Shown here piece after piece: positions 34,244 through 43,160 of a stretch of 64,000 nucleotides of DNA (positions within the stretch are counted from its first letter, which is position 1; each line of letters begins with the position of its first letter). Under the pieces are notes generated by a model. That model saw only the letters and a list, made by a program, of their open reading frames with translations, searched no databases and had not been told where the DNA came from. Source of the stretch: Cytobacillus sp. NCCP-133 (GTDB taxonomy: Bacteria > Bacillota > Bacilli > Bacillales > Cytobacillaceae); contig NZ_BRVM01000014.1 in assembly GCF_026011715.1 (NCBI RefSeq), positions 1 through 64,000 on the forward strand, given 5' to 3'. The translations under genes and the position numbers were made by a program.

Positions 34244-35242
34244 ATGGAAAAAGTACTGGAAATTAAAGACTTGCATGTCACATTTACAACTTACGGAGGC
34301 GAGGTCAAGGCGGTAAGGGGAGTCTCATTTGACCTTTTCAAAGGGGAAACGCTGGCAATTGTCGGTGAATCCGGCTGCGGGAAAAGTGTGACTTCCCAAA
34401 GCATTATGCGCCTGATTCCTTCTCCTCCAGGCAGAATAGCAGCTGGGGAAGTTTTATTCAAAGGTCAAGATCTGACCAAATTAAAAGAATCTGAAATGAG
34501 GAATATTCGTGGTGCAGATATTTCGATGATTTTTCAGGATCCTATGACAGCTTTAAATCCAACGATTACGGTCGGTGAGCAAATTATCGAAGGAATCATG
34601 CAGCATGAAACGATTACAAGGCAGGATGCTCGTAAAAAAGCTCTGGAAATGCTTGATTTGGTCGGAATCCCTAATCCTGTTGAACGATTGAAGCATTATC
34701 CCCACCAGTTCAGCGGAGGAATGAGGCAGCGTATCGTAATTGCTATGGCCCTTGTCTGTGAGCCAGAAGTGCTGATAGCAGATGAACCGACTACAGCTTT
34801 GGATGTTACCATCCAGGCACAAATATTAGATTTATTTAAAGATATCCAAACGAAAACGGGTGTATCGATTATTATCATTACCCATGACTTAGGGGTTGTT
34901 GCTCAAGTAGCAGACCGCATTGCAGTTATGTATGCAGGAAAAATAGTGGAAGCAGGGGAAAGAAGGGAAATCTTCTATAATCCTCAGCATCCTTATACAA
35001 AGGGTTTGTTAAATTCAGTTCCACGGCTTGATTTGGATGGTGCCGACCTGGTGCCAATAGGAGGATCACCGCCAGACTTATTCTCGCCGCCGGCAGGGTG
35101 CCCATTTGCGGCGCGCTGTGCCTTTGCAATGGAAGTATGTGACCGTGTTTTTCCGTATAAAACTCATATTAGCAGGGATCATCATGTTGATTGCTGGCTC
35201 CAGGATGAACGGGCTCAGAAAATGCTTGCAGGCATCAAATAG
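34244..35242 (+). CDS. dppD: Oligopeptide ABC ATPase DppD
   Basis: The 332-residue ATPase has Walker A GESGCGKSVTS, signature FSGGMRQRIVIA, Walker B VLIADEPTTALD and switch His in IITHDLGVVA. The C-terminal OppD-type extension includes the Cys-rich CPFAARCAFAMEVC segment, often an iron-sulfur or zinc site. Its partner ATPase is YkfD further down. It starts 3 nt after dppC behind AAGGAGG. Confidence 0.92.
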   Translation: MEKVLEIKDLHVTFTTYGGEVKAVRGVSFDLFKGETLAIVGESGCGKSVTSQSIMRLIPSPPGRIAAGEVLFKGQDLTKLKESEMRNIRGADISMIFQDPMTALNPTITVGEQIIEGIMQHETITRQDARKKALEMLDLVGIPNPVERLKHYPHQFSGGMRQRIVIAMALVCEPEVLIADEPTTALDVTIQAQILDLFKDIQTKTGVSIIIITHDLGVVAQVADRIAVMYAGKIVEAGERREIFYNPQHPYTKGLLNSVPRLDLDGADLVPIGGSPPDLFSPPAGCPFAARCAFAMEVCDRVFPYKTHISRDHHVDCWLQDERAQKMLAGIK

Positions 35243-35346
35243 GTTCTTCCTTTCACGGTACTTGATTAGGTGCTTTGAAAGTTCATTCAGCTGCCAGTTG
35301 CAGTTGAACATAGAAAGAAAATAATTTTAATAGAGGGGGAAAAAGA

Positions 35347-36975
35347 ATGAAAAAGTTTTTATCTCTGCTGTTATCGGCTGTGCTGCTATTTGTCATGTCA
35401 GCTTGCACGGCCAATGAAAATGCCGGCAGTGAAACTGACAGCAAGGACGACGGCAAGAAAGAGGAAGAAAGCACTGAGAAAGTTCTTTATTTGAACAATG
35501 GCCAGGAGCCGACTTCGTTTGACCCTCCAATCGGATTTGACTCTGTTTCATGGAGCGCGTTAAACAACTTGATGGAAGGTTTGACTCGTCTAGGAAAAGA
35601 ACATGAACCTGAAGCAGCAATCGCTGAAAAGTGGGATGTTTCAGAGGATGGAAAAACGTATACATTCCATATTCGTGAAGATGCAAAATGGTCAAATGGC
35701 GATGCTGTAACAGCAGGGGATTTCGAATTTGCCTGGAAACGCCTTTTAAATCCTGATACTGGTTCTTCAGCAGCTTTCCTCGGCTACTTCATTGAAGGCG
35801 GAGAAGCCTATAACAATGGTGAAGGATCAGCAGATGATGTAAAAGTAAAAGCTGTTGATGAAAAGACATTTGAAGTAACTTTAACTAGCCCGCAAGCTTA
35901 CTTCTTAAGTGTTATCACAAACCCTGCGTTTTTTCCGATTAACGAAAAAGTAGCAGCGGAAAACCCTAAGTGGTTTGCTGAAGCAGAATCTTTTGTTGGA
36001 AACGGTCCTTTCAACTTAACAGAATGGGAGCATGATAGCCATTTTGTTATGGAGAAAAATGATCAGTACTGGGATGCTGATAATGTAAAACTTGATAAGG
36101 TTCACTGGGCAATCATTGATGATACGAATACAGAATACCAAATGTACCAAACTGGCGAGCTTGATGTATCTGACGTTCCTGCAGAGCTAAGCGAACAGCT
36201 TTTAGGGGAGGCAAATGTTGAAGACCAGGCTGGTGATTATTTCTACCGATTTAATGTAAATATGGAACCATTCCAAAACCTAAATATTCGGAAAGCATTT
36301 GCAATGGCTGTAGATCAGCAGCAAATTGTTGAATATGTAACTAAGAATGGCGAAAAGCCGGCATATGGCTTTGTTTCTTACGGATTTACTGATCCTTCCG
36401 GAAACGATTTCCGCGAAACAGCAGGCGATCTTGTTAAAACAAATGCAGAGGAAGCAAAAGCCCTTCTTCAAAAAGGCATGGAAGAAGAAGGCTATGAGAC
36501 ACTGCCTGAAGTAACTTTAACTTACAGCACAAGCGACTCACACAAAAAAATTGCTGAAGCACTACAGCAAATGTTCAAAGAAAACCTTGGTGTTGATGTA
36601 AAGCTTGCCAACATGGAATGGAATGTATTCGCAGAAGAACAAAAAGCGCTTAAATTCCAGTTATCACGAAGCTCTTTCCTTGCTGACTATGCTGATCCAA
36701 TCAACTTCCTTGAAAACTTCCAGACAGGTCATTCCATGAACCGCACTGGATGGGAGAGCGAAAAGTATGATCAGTTAATTAAAGACGCGAAAAATGAGGC
36801 AGATGAAGCAAAACGTTTTGAACTAATGTACGAGGCTGAAAAGCTTTTATTTGAAGAAATGCCGATTATCCCTATCCATTTCTACAACCAAGTTTATCTT
36901 ACAAATGACGCAGTTTCAGGTATTGTCCGCCATCCGGTAGGATACATGGAACTTAAATGGGCAGATAAGAAGTAG
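35347..36975 (+). CDS. dppE: Oligopeptide-binding lipoprotein DppE
   Basis: The 542-residue extracellular binding protein is of SBP_bac_5 type. The signal peptide ends in a lipobox (VMSAC, Cys near residue 20). The mature domain has the Glu-rich linker, then WKRLLNPDTGSSAAFLGYF and the family motif KVHWAIIDDTNTEYQMYQTGELDV. It captures wall-derived and other peptides for DppBCD/YkfD. A gap of about 100 nt after dppD and a strong terminator after the gene indicate differential expression. Confidence 0.92.
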   Translation: MKKFLSLLLSAVLLFVMSACTANENAGSETDSKDDGKKEEESTEKVLYLNNGQEPTSFDPPIGFDSVSWSALNNLMEGLTRLGKEHEPEAAIAEKWDVSEDGKTYTFHIREDAKWSNGDAVTAGDFEFAWKRLLNPDTGSSAAFLGYFIEGGEAYNNGEGSADDVKVKAVDEKTFEVTLTSPQAYFLSVITNPAFFPINEKVAAENPKWFAEAESFVGNGPFNLTEWEHDSHFVMEKNDQYWDADNVKLDKVHWAIIDDTNTEYQMYQTGELDVSDVPAELSEQLLGEANVEDQAGDYFYRFNVNMEPFQNLNIRKAFAMAVDQQQIVEYVTKNGEKPAYGFVSYGFTDPSGNDFRETAGDLVKTNAEEAKALLQKGMEEEGYETLPEVTLTYSTSDSHKKIAEALQQMFKENLGVDVKLANMEWNVFAEEQKALKFQLSRSSFLADYADPINFLENFQTGHSMNRTGWESEKYDQLIKDAKNEADEAKRFELMYEAEKLLFEEMPIIPIHFYNQVYLTNDAVSGIVRHPVGYMELKWADKK

Positions 36976-37007
36976 TATTTTCTTCAGTTGATTTGAAAGT
37001 AACAGGG

Positions 37008-37041
37008 AAAAAGGGGTGTTCGTTCGAACATCCCTTTTTTT
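37008..37041 (+). terminator. Terminator between dppE and ykfA
   Basis: AAAAAGGGGTGTTC and GAACATCCCTTTTT form a long stem with loop GTTC and a T run. It separates dpp from ykf transcription at least in part. Confidence 0.9.
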
Positions 37042-37063
37042 AAGAAGATTACTTTTTCTGAAT

Positions 37064-37128
37064 CGATTTTCTTAATTATTTCCCGAAAAATAATTGATTT
37101 TCCCGAAATTTAGCATATATCCTCGAAA
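37064..37128. repeat. CGA(AA) elements at exact 20-bp period before ykfA
   Basis: TTTCCCGAAA occurs at 37079-37088 and 37099-37108. Related CGA cores lie at 37064, 37084, 37104 and 37124, and one more at 37164, all in 20-bp register. The array fills the leader between the dppE terminator and ykfA and may be a helically phased operator or DNA bend. Confidence 0.45.
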
Positions 37129-37210
37129 AAGAAATCATTTTCTAAATCAAAATCTTAACCATTCGAGCATATACTGCTAAATACCCAAATAAAAAAGAGG
37201 ATGTGACAGC

Positions 37211-38131
37211 ATGGCAATCAAACCTCACCGCCTTCAAAAGGGAGATGCGATTGGAATCATTGCACCGGCAAGCCCTCCAAATCAGGAAAACTTAAAGAGA
37301 TCATTGTCATTTTTGGAAGATCTTGGGTTAAAGGTGAAGATGGGTAACCATGTATATGACCAATATGGCTACTTAGCCGGAAAAGATGAAGATCGGCTGG
37401 CTGATTTACATAAGATGTTTCTTGATAAGGAAGTCAAAGCTATTATTTGTGCCGGCGGCGGCTATGGCACAGGCAGAATTGCTTCAAGAATTGACTACGG
37501 CATTATAAAAGATAACCCGAAAATATTCTGGGGCTACAGTGATATAACTTTTCTGCATATCGCAATAGGTCAGCAGGCAGGACTTGTAACATATCACGGG
37601 CCGATGCTTGCATCAGATATTGGCAAAGAAAATGCTGACCCTATTTCCAAGCGGTATTTCAGCCAGTTATTTCAGCCGGAGAAGCTTGATTATCCAGAAG
37701 GAATCTCAAATCTGAAGACGATGGTGAATGGAAGTGCAGCAGGGGTTTTAACCGGAGGGAATCTTTCCCTTTTGGCAAGCACCATAGGAACGGAATTTGA
37801 AATCGATACAAAAGATAAGCTTGTGTTAATTGAAGATATAAACGAAGAGCCCCGTGCAGTGGACCGCATGCTGAACCAGCTTCATATGGCAGGGAAACTG
37901 GAGGATGCAGCAGGCTTTATCATAGGGGATTTTAACAATTGTATCCCGCAAAGAGAGCGGTCCTTAGTGCTGGAGGATGTGCTGGACACTTATATAACAA
38001 GGGTGAATAAGCCGGCTGTAAAAGGCTTCAATATTGGCCATTGTTCCCCGCATATTTCCGTTCCCCTTGGCGTAAGGGCAGAGCTGGATGCAACAAATAA
38101 AAAGCTGACGATCGAAAGCGGCATTGAGTAA
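37211..38131 (+). CDS. ykfA: LD-carboxypeptidase (S66), YkfA/MccF-type
   Basis: The 306-residue serine peptidase cleaves the L-D bond in murein tetrapeptides or related peptides. The S66 signature AIICAGGGYGTGRIASRIDY precedes the substrate-loop segment GYSDITFLHIAIGQQAGL. The nucleophilic Ser lies in the YSD(I/V)T motif; the Glu and His of the triad are expected in VLIEDINEEPRAVDRML and FNIGHCSPH. It is first in the ykf block and has an AGAGGATG-type site. Confidence 0.88.
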   Translation: MAIKPHRLQKGDAIGIIAPASPPNQENLKRSLSFLEDLGLKVKMGNHVYDQYGYLAGKDEDRLADLHKMFLDKEVKAIICAGGGYGTGRIASRIDYGIIKDNPKIFWGYSDITFLHIAIGQQAGLVTYHGPMLASDIGKENADPISKRYFSQLFQPEKLDYPEGISNLKTMVNGSAAGVLTGGNLSLLASTIGTEFEIDTKDKLVLIEDINEEPRAVDRMLNQLHMAGKLEDAAGFIIGDFNNCIPQRERSLVLEDVLDTYITRVNKPAVKGFNIGHCSPHISVPLGVRAELDATNKKLTIESGIE

Positions 38132-38144
38132 AAGGGTGGTATAG

Positions 38145-39251
38145 ATGAAGATTGACAAAATGGAGACATATAGAGTTGCGGTACCACTAAAAAAACCATT
38201 TAGAACTGCTTTGCGAACAGTTGAAACTGCAGAAACAATTGTCGTAAAAGTAACTTGCGAAAATGGGATTATCGGCTGGGGAGAGGCACCGCCAACTGTG
38301 GTGATCACAGGTGATAGCCTTTCAAGCATTGAATCGGCTATCCACAATGTTTTAAAACCTCTATTGGTAAATAAAAGTCTTATAAACTATGAAGGCATCT
38401 TCCAAGGAATCCAGTCAGCCTTAGTAGGGAATTCAAGTGCAAAGGCAGCGGTTGATATGGCATTGTACGATTGCATTTCCCAACAATGTAAACTGCCTCT
38501 TTACCAATTTTTAGGCGGTCATAAAAACGAAGTTGAAACGGATTATACTGTAAGTGTCAATGGACCTGAGGAAATGGGAGAAGATGCCGTTTCCTATGTG
38601 CAGCAAGGGTTTGATGTGCTAAAAGTAAAAGTTGGCAAGGATGATATTTTGACAGATATTGAGAGGATCCGGGAAGTGCGGAATCGAGTGGGCTCTAAAG
38701 TTAAGATCCGATTGGATGCCAACCAGGGCTGGAAGGCAAAGGAAGCTGTTTATGCCATCCGTAAAATGGAATCAATGGATTTGAATATTGAGCTTGTCGA
38801 ACAGCCTGTGAAAGCATGGGATATTGAAGGTCTTAAGCAGGTTACGGATGCGGTGGATACCCCAATAATGGCTGACGAAAGTGTCTTTACGCCTAAGCAT
38901 GCTTTTGAAGTGATCAAGACGAGAAGTGCGGATTTGATTAACATCAAGCTTATGAAGTCAGGCGGTATCTATCAGGCTCAAATTATTAATCAGCTTGCTG
39001 AAGTCTGCGGGGTAGAGTGCATGGTCGGCAGCATGATTGAAACACGGATTGGCATTACGGCTGCTGCACATTTTGCAGCCAGCAAAAAGAATATTACCCG
39101 CTTTGATTTTGATGCGCCATTAATGATGGCGAAGGAAGTCGTAGATGGCGGCATCCGTTATTCAGGGCGAAAAATAATTCTTCCATCTGATCCTGGACTT
39201 GGGATCAGAGATGTCTTGTTCACGGAAAACAAACAGGAACTGACATCTTGA
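38145..39251 (+). CDS. ykfB: L-Ala-D/L-Glu epimerase YkfB
   Basis: The 368-residue enolase-superfamily enzyme has a capping domain, then the barrel with the KVK motif (VLKVKVG), metal ligands in RLDANQGW, ELVEQPV and MADESVF, and the second acid/base Lys in INIKLMKSGG. It converts the L-Ala-D-Glu released from murein peptides to L-Ala-L-Glu. It follows ykfA by 13 nt in the order known from B. subtilis. Confidence 0.9.
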   Translation: MKIDKMETYRVAVPLKKPFRTALRTVETAETIVVKVTCENGIIGWGEAPPTVVITGDSLSSIESAIHNVLKPLLVNKSLINYEGIFQGIQSALVGNSSAKAAVDMALYDCISQQCKLPLYQFLGGHKNEVETDYTVSVNGPEEMGEDAVSYVQQGFDVLKVKVGKDDILTDIERIREVRNRVGSKVKIRLDANQGWKAKEAVYAIRKMESMDLNIELVEQPVKAWDIEGLKQVTDAVDTPIMADESVFTPKHAFEVIKTRSADLINIKLMKSGGIYQAQIINQLAEVCGVECMVGSMIETRIGITAAAHFAASKKNITRFDFDAPLMMAKEVVDGGIRYSGRKIILPSDPGLGIRDVLFTENKQELTS

Positions 39252-39316
39252 ACAGTTCACTCTATTTAATCAAAGAATAAGGAAGCTTTAAATTTTAATG
39301 AAAGGAGGAGATCATT

Positions 39317-40246
39317 TTGGCAGCACAAGAAAAATGGCTTGTTTCAGTGCCGGTAGCAACATTGTGGACAACAAGCAATTCCTCAAGGGAGATAGACAGA
39401 GAGGCAGTGGGTAATCCAGTGGATTTGGATTCCTGGCTTGCAAAGCTGTCCTATGAGTCCCGCTTGGAGCTTTGTGATGCAAATTTGGTGCAGTCCCAGA
39501 TTCTCTATGGGGAAGAAGTTATTCTATTAGAAGAGAAAGAGGACTGGGTACATGTCATTGTCCCGGACCAATCTTCTTCAAAAAACGTAAGGGGATATCC
39601 CGGGTGGATCCCTAAACCACAGCTTATACAACACACAGATTGGAAGCTGCATAACAGTAAGGTCGCTATTGTACAGAAGAAAAAGGCTCAACTCTGCTCT
39701 GATGCGCTGAAGCCTGAACTGGTATTAAGCTACCAGACGATGCTTCCAGTTATAAGTGAAGATGCAGAATGGATTCAAGTGCAGACCCCTTCAGGAGAAG
39801 GGAGGCTGAAAGCGGAAGATGTGAGTGTATATGAATCTGCTAAGAGCATTCCCAAAGGGAGCGGAAAAAGCATTGTTGCAGCTGGTGAACAATTTTTAGG
39901 CTTGGCGTATTTATGGGGCGGAATGAGCAGCTATGGCTATGACTGTTCAGGGTTCAGCTATTCGATGTGCAAAGCAAATGGTTATATCATTCCCCGTGAT
40001 GCCTATGATCAGGCAGAATCAGGGAATCCAGTCGAGATTGATGCCATTGAACCAGGGGACTTATTATTTTTTGCCTACGAAGAAGGAAAAGGCAAGCTTC
40101 ATCATGTAGGCATCTATTACGGTGATGAAAAATTGCTTCATTCTCCTAATACCGGTAAAACGATCGAAATGATCGATTTGAAAGATACCATCTATGAAAA
40201 AGAATTGTGTGCAGCTAGACGTTACTGGCAAGAGACGGGGGAATAA
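39317..40246 (+). CDS. ykfC: gamma-D-glutamyl-L-diamino acid endopeptidase YkfC (NlpC/P60)
   Basis: The 309-residue protein has two SH3b-like segments (about residues 1-190) and a C-terminal NlpC/P60 domain. Catalytic Cys 210 lies in YDCSGFSY, the His in KLHHVGIYYG, and the third residue in LHSPNTGK. There is no signal peptide, consistent with cytoplasmic trimming of imported murein peptides. It starts after AAAGGAGGAG and is 3 nt from ykfD. Confidence 0.92.
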   Translation: MAAQEKWLVSVPVATLWTTSNSSREIDREAVGNPVDLDSWLAKLSYESRLELCDANLVQSQILYGEEVILLEEKEDWVHVIVPDQSSSKNVRGYPGWIPKPQLIQHTDWKLHNSKVAIVQKKKAQLCSDALKPELVLSYQTMLPVISEDAEWIQVQTPSGEGRLKAEDVSVYESAKSIPKGSGKSIVAAGEQFLGLAYLWGGMSSYGYDCSGFSYSMCKANGYIIPRDAYDQAESGNPVEIDAIEPGDLLFFAYEEGKGKLHHVGIYYGDEKLLHSPNTGKTIEMIDLKDTIYEKELCAARRYWQETGE

Positions 40247-40249
40247 AGG

Positions 40250-41260
40250 ATGTCAAAAGAAGATCTTTTAAAGGTTAACAACCTAAAAAAACATTTTTTC
40301 ATGGGTAAAGGACAAATACTGAAGGCTGTTGATGATGTTTCCTTTCATATCCAAAAAGGAGAAACATTCGGGATTGTCGGCGAATCCGGCTGCGGAAAAT
40401 CAACTGCGGGGCGCACGATTATTGGGTTATATGATCGTACAGAAGGAGAGGTCATATATGACGGAAAAAACGTCCATAACATGACTGAAAAAGAAAGGTT
40501 TGCTTTTCACAGAAAAATGCAGATGATCTTCCAGGATCCGTATGCTTCCTTGAATCCAAGGTCAACCGTTCAGGAGATTATCTCGGAGCCAATGGAGGTT
40601 CATGGATTATATCCCAATAAGAAAGAGCGCCTGGAGCGCGTTTATCAGCTATTGGAAGACGTGGGGCTTAACCGTGATCATGCCAACCGTTATCCGCATG
40701 AGTTCAGCGGCGGACAGAGGCAGCGGATTGGAATAGCCCGTGCTCTGGCGCTTGATCCAGAATTTATTATCGCAGATGAACCGATCTCCGCACTGGATGT
40801 ATCTGTACAAGCTCAGGTGGTGAACTTGCTAAGGGGGCTTCAAAAGAAAAAAGGTCTGACCTATTTATTTATCGCCCATAATCTATCAATGGTTAAACAT
40901 ATCAGCGACAGGATCGGCGTTATGTATCTGGGGAATTTAGTGGAATTAACAACAAGCGAAAGTTTATATAAAAACCCTCTTCACCCCTACACACAGGCGT
41001 TACTGTCTGCAATTCCCATTCCTGATCCTGATGTGGAGGACCAAAGGGGAAGAATCATATTGGAGGGGGAACTTCCAAGTCCAATGAATCCGCCAAGCGG
41101 CTGTGTATTCCGGACGCGCTGTCCGTATGCAATGGAGGCTTGCGCAACCATGAAACCTGAATGGCAGGAGATCGAGAAAGAACATTTTGTCGCATGCCAT
41201 TTATATAATGAAAAGGTCACAGGCGATCATAACCGGCCGCAAGTAGCCGCGGCCAAATAA
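40250..41260 (+). CDS. ykfD: Oligopeptide ABC ATPase YkfD (DppF/OppF type)
   Basis: This 336-residue ATPase pairs with DppD. Walker A is GESGCGKSTAG, the signature FSGGQRQRIGIA, and Walker B FIIADEPISALD. The C-terminal Cys-rich extension CVFRTRCPYAMEAC parallels DppD. It ends 1 nt before the next gene, so that gene shares the transcript. Confidence 0.92.
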   Translation: MSKEDLLKVNNLKKHFFMGKGQILKAVDDVSFHIQKGETFGIVGESGCGKSTAGRTIIGLYDRTEGEVIYDGKNVHNMTEKERFAFHRKMQMIFQDPYASLNPRSTVQEIISEPMEVHGLYPNKKERLERVYQLLEDVGLNRDHANRYPHEFSGGQRQRIGIARALALDPEFIIADEPISALDVSVQAQVVNLLRGLQKKKGLTYLFIAHNLSMVKHISDRIGVMYLGNLVELTTSESLYKNPLHPYTQALLSAIPIPDPDVEDQRGRIILEGELPSPMNPPSGCVFRTRCPYAMEACATMKPEWQEIEKEHFVACHLYNEKVTGDHNRPQVAAAK

Positions 41261-41261
41261 A

Positions 41262-42047
41262 ATGAACTTTACAGATCTCAAAGCAGAAGTTCTTGACTTG
41301 GCCAGATGCTGTGAAGGCCGCGCTGCCGTATACATCCAAACAGAGGATGGCGTAATTGAAACAAATGCCGATGACAGCTATTCTTCTGCAAGCTTAATTA
41401 AGGTGCCTATTTTATTTGCGGGGCTGACCCAGGCAGAGAAGGGGCTGCTTCAGCTTGAAGAAGAAGTGATAGTAAAGGATGATAGCCGGGTTGGCGGATC
41501 CGGGGTATTGCAGGCCATGACCAAAGGCTTAAAGGTCAAGATGCTGGATTTAATGACTCTTATGATCATTGTGTCTGATAATACAGCGGCTAATCTCATC
41601 ATTGAAATTCTTGGAAAAGAGAAAATCAATCAGCTCATAAAAGGTTTTGGGCTTGATAAGACAGAGCTAACCCGAAGGATGATGGATTTTGAAGCGTTAA
41701 GAAACGGTATAGACAACAAAACGACTGCCAGGGATATGGTAAAGAGCTTAAAGGCATTGGCAGAGCATACGATTCTATCAGGAAAATATACAGAATTGGC
41801 CCTGCGCATATTGGAAGAGCAGCAGTATAAAAACAAACTGGCAAACACCATGGACACGGAAAGAGTCAAAGTTGCCAGCAAAACAGGCGAGCTTCCTGGA
41901 ATAGAGCATGATTGCGCCATTTTTACCAGTAATGGAAAAACAGTCTACGCAGCTGTGCTTGTGGACCAGCTCCAAAATCAGGCAGCCGGAAAAGAAGTAC
42001 TGTCCTCAATCGGCAGCCGAATTTATCGGTTTATCGTTCATGAATAA
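41262..42047 (+). CDS. Cytoplasmic class A beta-lactamase-like serine hydrolase
   Basis: The 261-residue protein has the penicillin-recognising triad: SLIK with Ser 44 and Lys 47, SDN (105-107) and KTG (207-209). An omega-loop-like DFEALRNG may supply the deacylating Glu. No signal peptide or lipobox is seen, unlike true beta-lactamases. It starts 1 nt after ykfD, so it belongs to a set that imports and digests murein peptides. A hydrolase for a peptide or lactam-containing murein product is possible; the substrate is unknown. Confidence 0.8.
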   Translation: MNFTDLKAEVLDLARCCEGRAAVYIQTEDGVIETNADDSYSSASLIKVPILFAGLTQAEKGLLQLEEEVIVKDDSRVGGSGVLQAMTKGLKVKMLDLMTLMIIVSDNTAANLIIEILGKEKINQLIKGFGLDKTELTRRMMDFEALRNGIDNKTTARDMVKSLKALAEHTILSGKYTELALRILEEQQYKNKLANTMDTERVKVASKTGELPGIEHDCAIFTSNGKTVYAAVLVDQLQNQAAGKEVLSSIGSRIYRFIVHE

Positions 42048-42081
42048 GGAACCGTTTAATGAGAGCGGTTCCTTATTCATT
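42043..42081 (+). terminator. Terminator of the dpp-ykf operon
   Basis: GAATAAGGAACCG and GCGGTTCCTTATTC form a stem of about 12 bp overlapping the last stop codon. Confidence 0.85.
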
Positions 42082-42229
42082 CGTCATATTTGAATTCATG
42101 CTCCTTTTTCTGCTTATTCTAATCCTTCTTCGATTTCCTTCACCATTTCAGCTACAGTTGTTTAGACAAGTTTTTTTGAAGGAAAGCCTCATTTGAGATT
42201 TTCCCTAATCCGATCCAGAACCCCGAGAC
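42082..42229. other. Intergenic stretch with a possible 3' gene remnant
   Basis: On the minus strand a short frame encodes TVAEMVKEIEEGLE followed by TAA (about 42119-42165), which resembles the end of a helical protein. It has no start and is preceded by a stop. It may be the tail of a lost gene. Confidence 0.2.
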
Positions 42230-42300
42230 AGATGTAGCGCAAGCAGCCTACCTCCTCGAGGTCACAAGCTTGTCGGGGGTGGACAAGGCGCCTTGCGCTT
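42230..42300. repeat. Bacillus-type intergenic repeat, copy 2
   Basis: It shares TAGCGCAAGCAGCCTACC, GAGGTCACAAGCTTG and the closing CCTTGCGCTT with the copy at 21228-21366 but is about 70 nt shorter in the middle. It abuts the stop codon of the following minus-strand gene. Confidence 0.65.
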
Positions 42301-43045
42301 ATTTATGATGAAAAGGGCATTTCCCTTCGATTGGTTTAACATCATCACCAATAAAGTATTGCTTCCACTCCCGGTGTTCAGGATCCCCGTAGTGGCTGAT
42401 ATTTGGATGAGTAGGGAGGCCGTCCCATTTCTCCACGCGCTCTCTAACCTTGTCTCGTGACATAATGCCGCCTTTAGATGTTCCCTCGAGCCCTTCGAAG
42501 ATTCTGCGCGGCTGAAAGCCAAGCACCAGGCTGATGCCTAGATCCCTTGTTTTTCTCTGCTTATAGGCTGGTGCATTTCCAAACACAAAGAATGGCTCAT
42601 CAGCAAATGAAAATGCCCATAAGTGATGGTCTGGATCTGTAGGATAATCCTTCGGCCATGGCTTTGTATCCACCTTATGCAAATATTGAAGGATATTCCA
42701 GAAATACTCTCTGTAATGTTCAAGCGATTCTTCTTCTTTTTCTGGCTCGACAAATACAAACAAGCCATGGCGAATCAATTTAGGTGCGTCAAAAAGTTCG
42801 ATAAAAGATTCCAGAGCCTTTGGCAGGTTTGACCAATCTTCCTGTGTAATGTACGCATACCGCAGTTCTCCCCGCAATTCTGCGGTCATCCCGAAATAAC
42901 ATGGAAAGGTTTTATTTGTAACGGTATTATGAAATGTTTTATATTCTTTTATAACCCACTCCGGTACAATTCCAGGGTTAGTCATATCTTCTTTTGTTAA
43001 TAGAAACTTACTGGCAGTTTTCATTACTATACCCATTCCTCTCAC
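42299..43045 (-). CDS. YqcI/YcgG family protein
   Basis: These 248 residues match the YqcI/YcgG family of Bacillus. Landmarks are FPCYFGMTAELRGELRYAYI, GLFVFVEPEKEEESLEHYR, DHHLWAFSFADEPFFVFGNA and the C-terminal KCPFHHK. The conserved Cys and His residues are compatible with metal or heme binding, but no activity is known to me. The start is uncertain: GTG at 43045 or ATG at 43024. Its 3' end runs into an intergenic repeat. Confidence 0.75.
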   Translation of the reverse strand: MRGMGIVMKTASKFLLTKEDMTNPGIVPEWVIKEYKTFHNTVTNKTFPCYFGMTAELRGELRYAYITQEDWSNLPKALESFIELFDAPKLIRHGLFVFVEPEKEEESLEHYREYFWNILQYLHKVDTKPWPKDYPTDPDHHLWAFSFADEPFFVFGNAPAYKQRKTRDLGISLVLGFQPRRIFEGLEGTSKGGIMSRDKVRERVEKWDGLPTHPNISHYGDPEHREWKQYFIGDDVKPIEGKCPFHHK

Positions 43046-43136
43046 TTCGCTCGAGGCACTTTCACCTCAAAATGATTTATTTATGAAATATGTACCCCTT
43101 AAAAAGTCCTTTGAAACAAATAGGCCAACAAAGAAA

Positions 43137-43160
43137 TAAGCAGCCAAAATGGCTGCTTTA
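43137..43160 (-). terminator. Terminator of the DUF4395 gene
   Basis: AAGCAGCC and GGCTGCTT form an 8-bp stem with loop AAAAT, overlapping the stop codon. Confidence 0.7.

Noticed and set aside
41262-42047. Antibiotic resistance beta-lactamase
   Set aside because: No signal peptide and placement inside a murein-peptide catabolic operon; a resistance role is not supported by the sequence.
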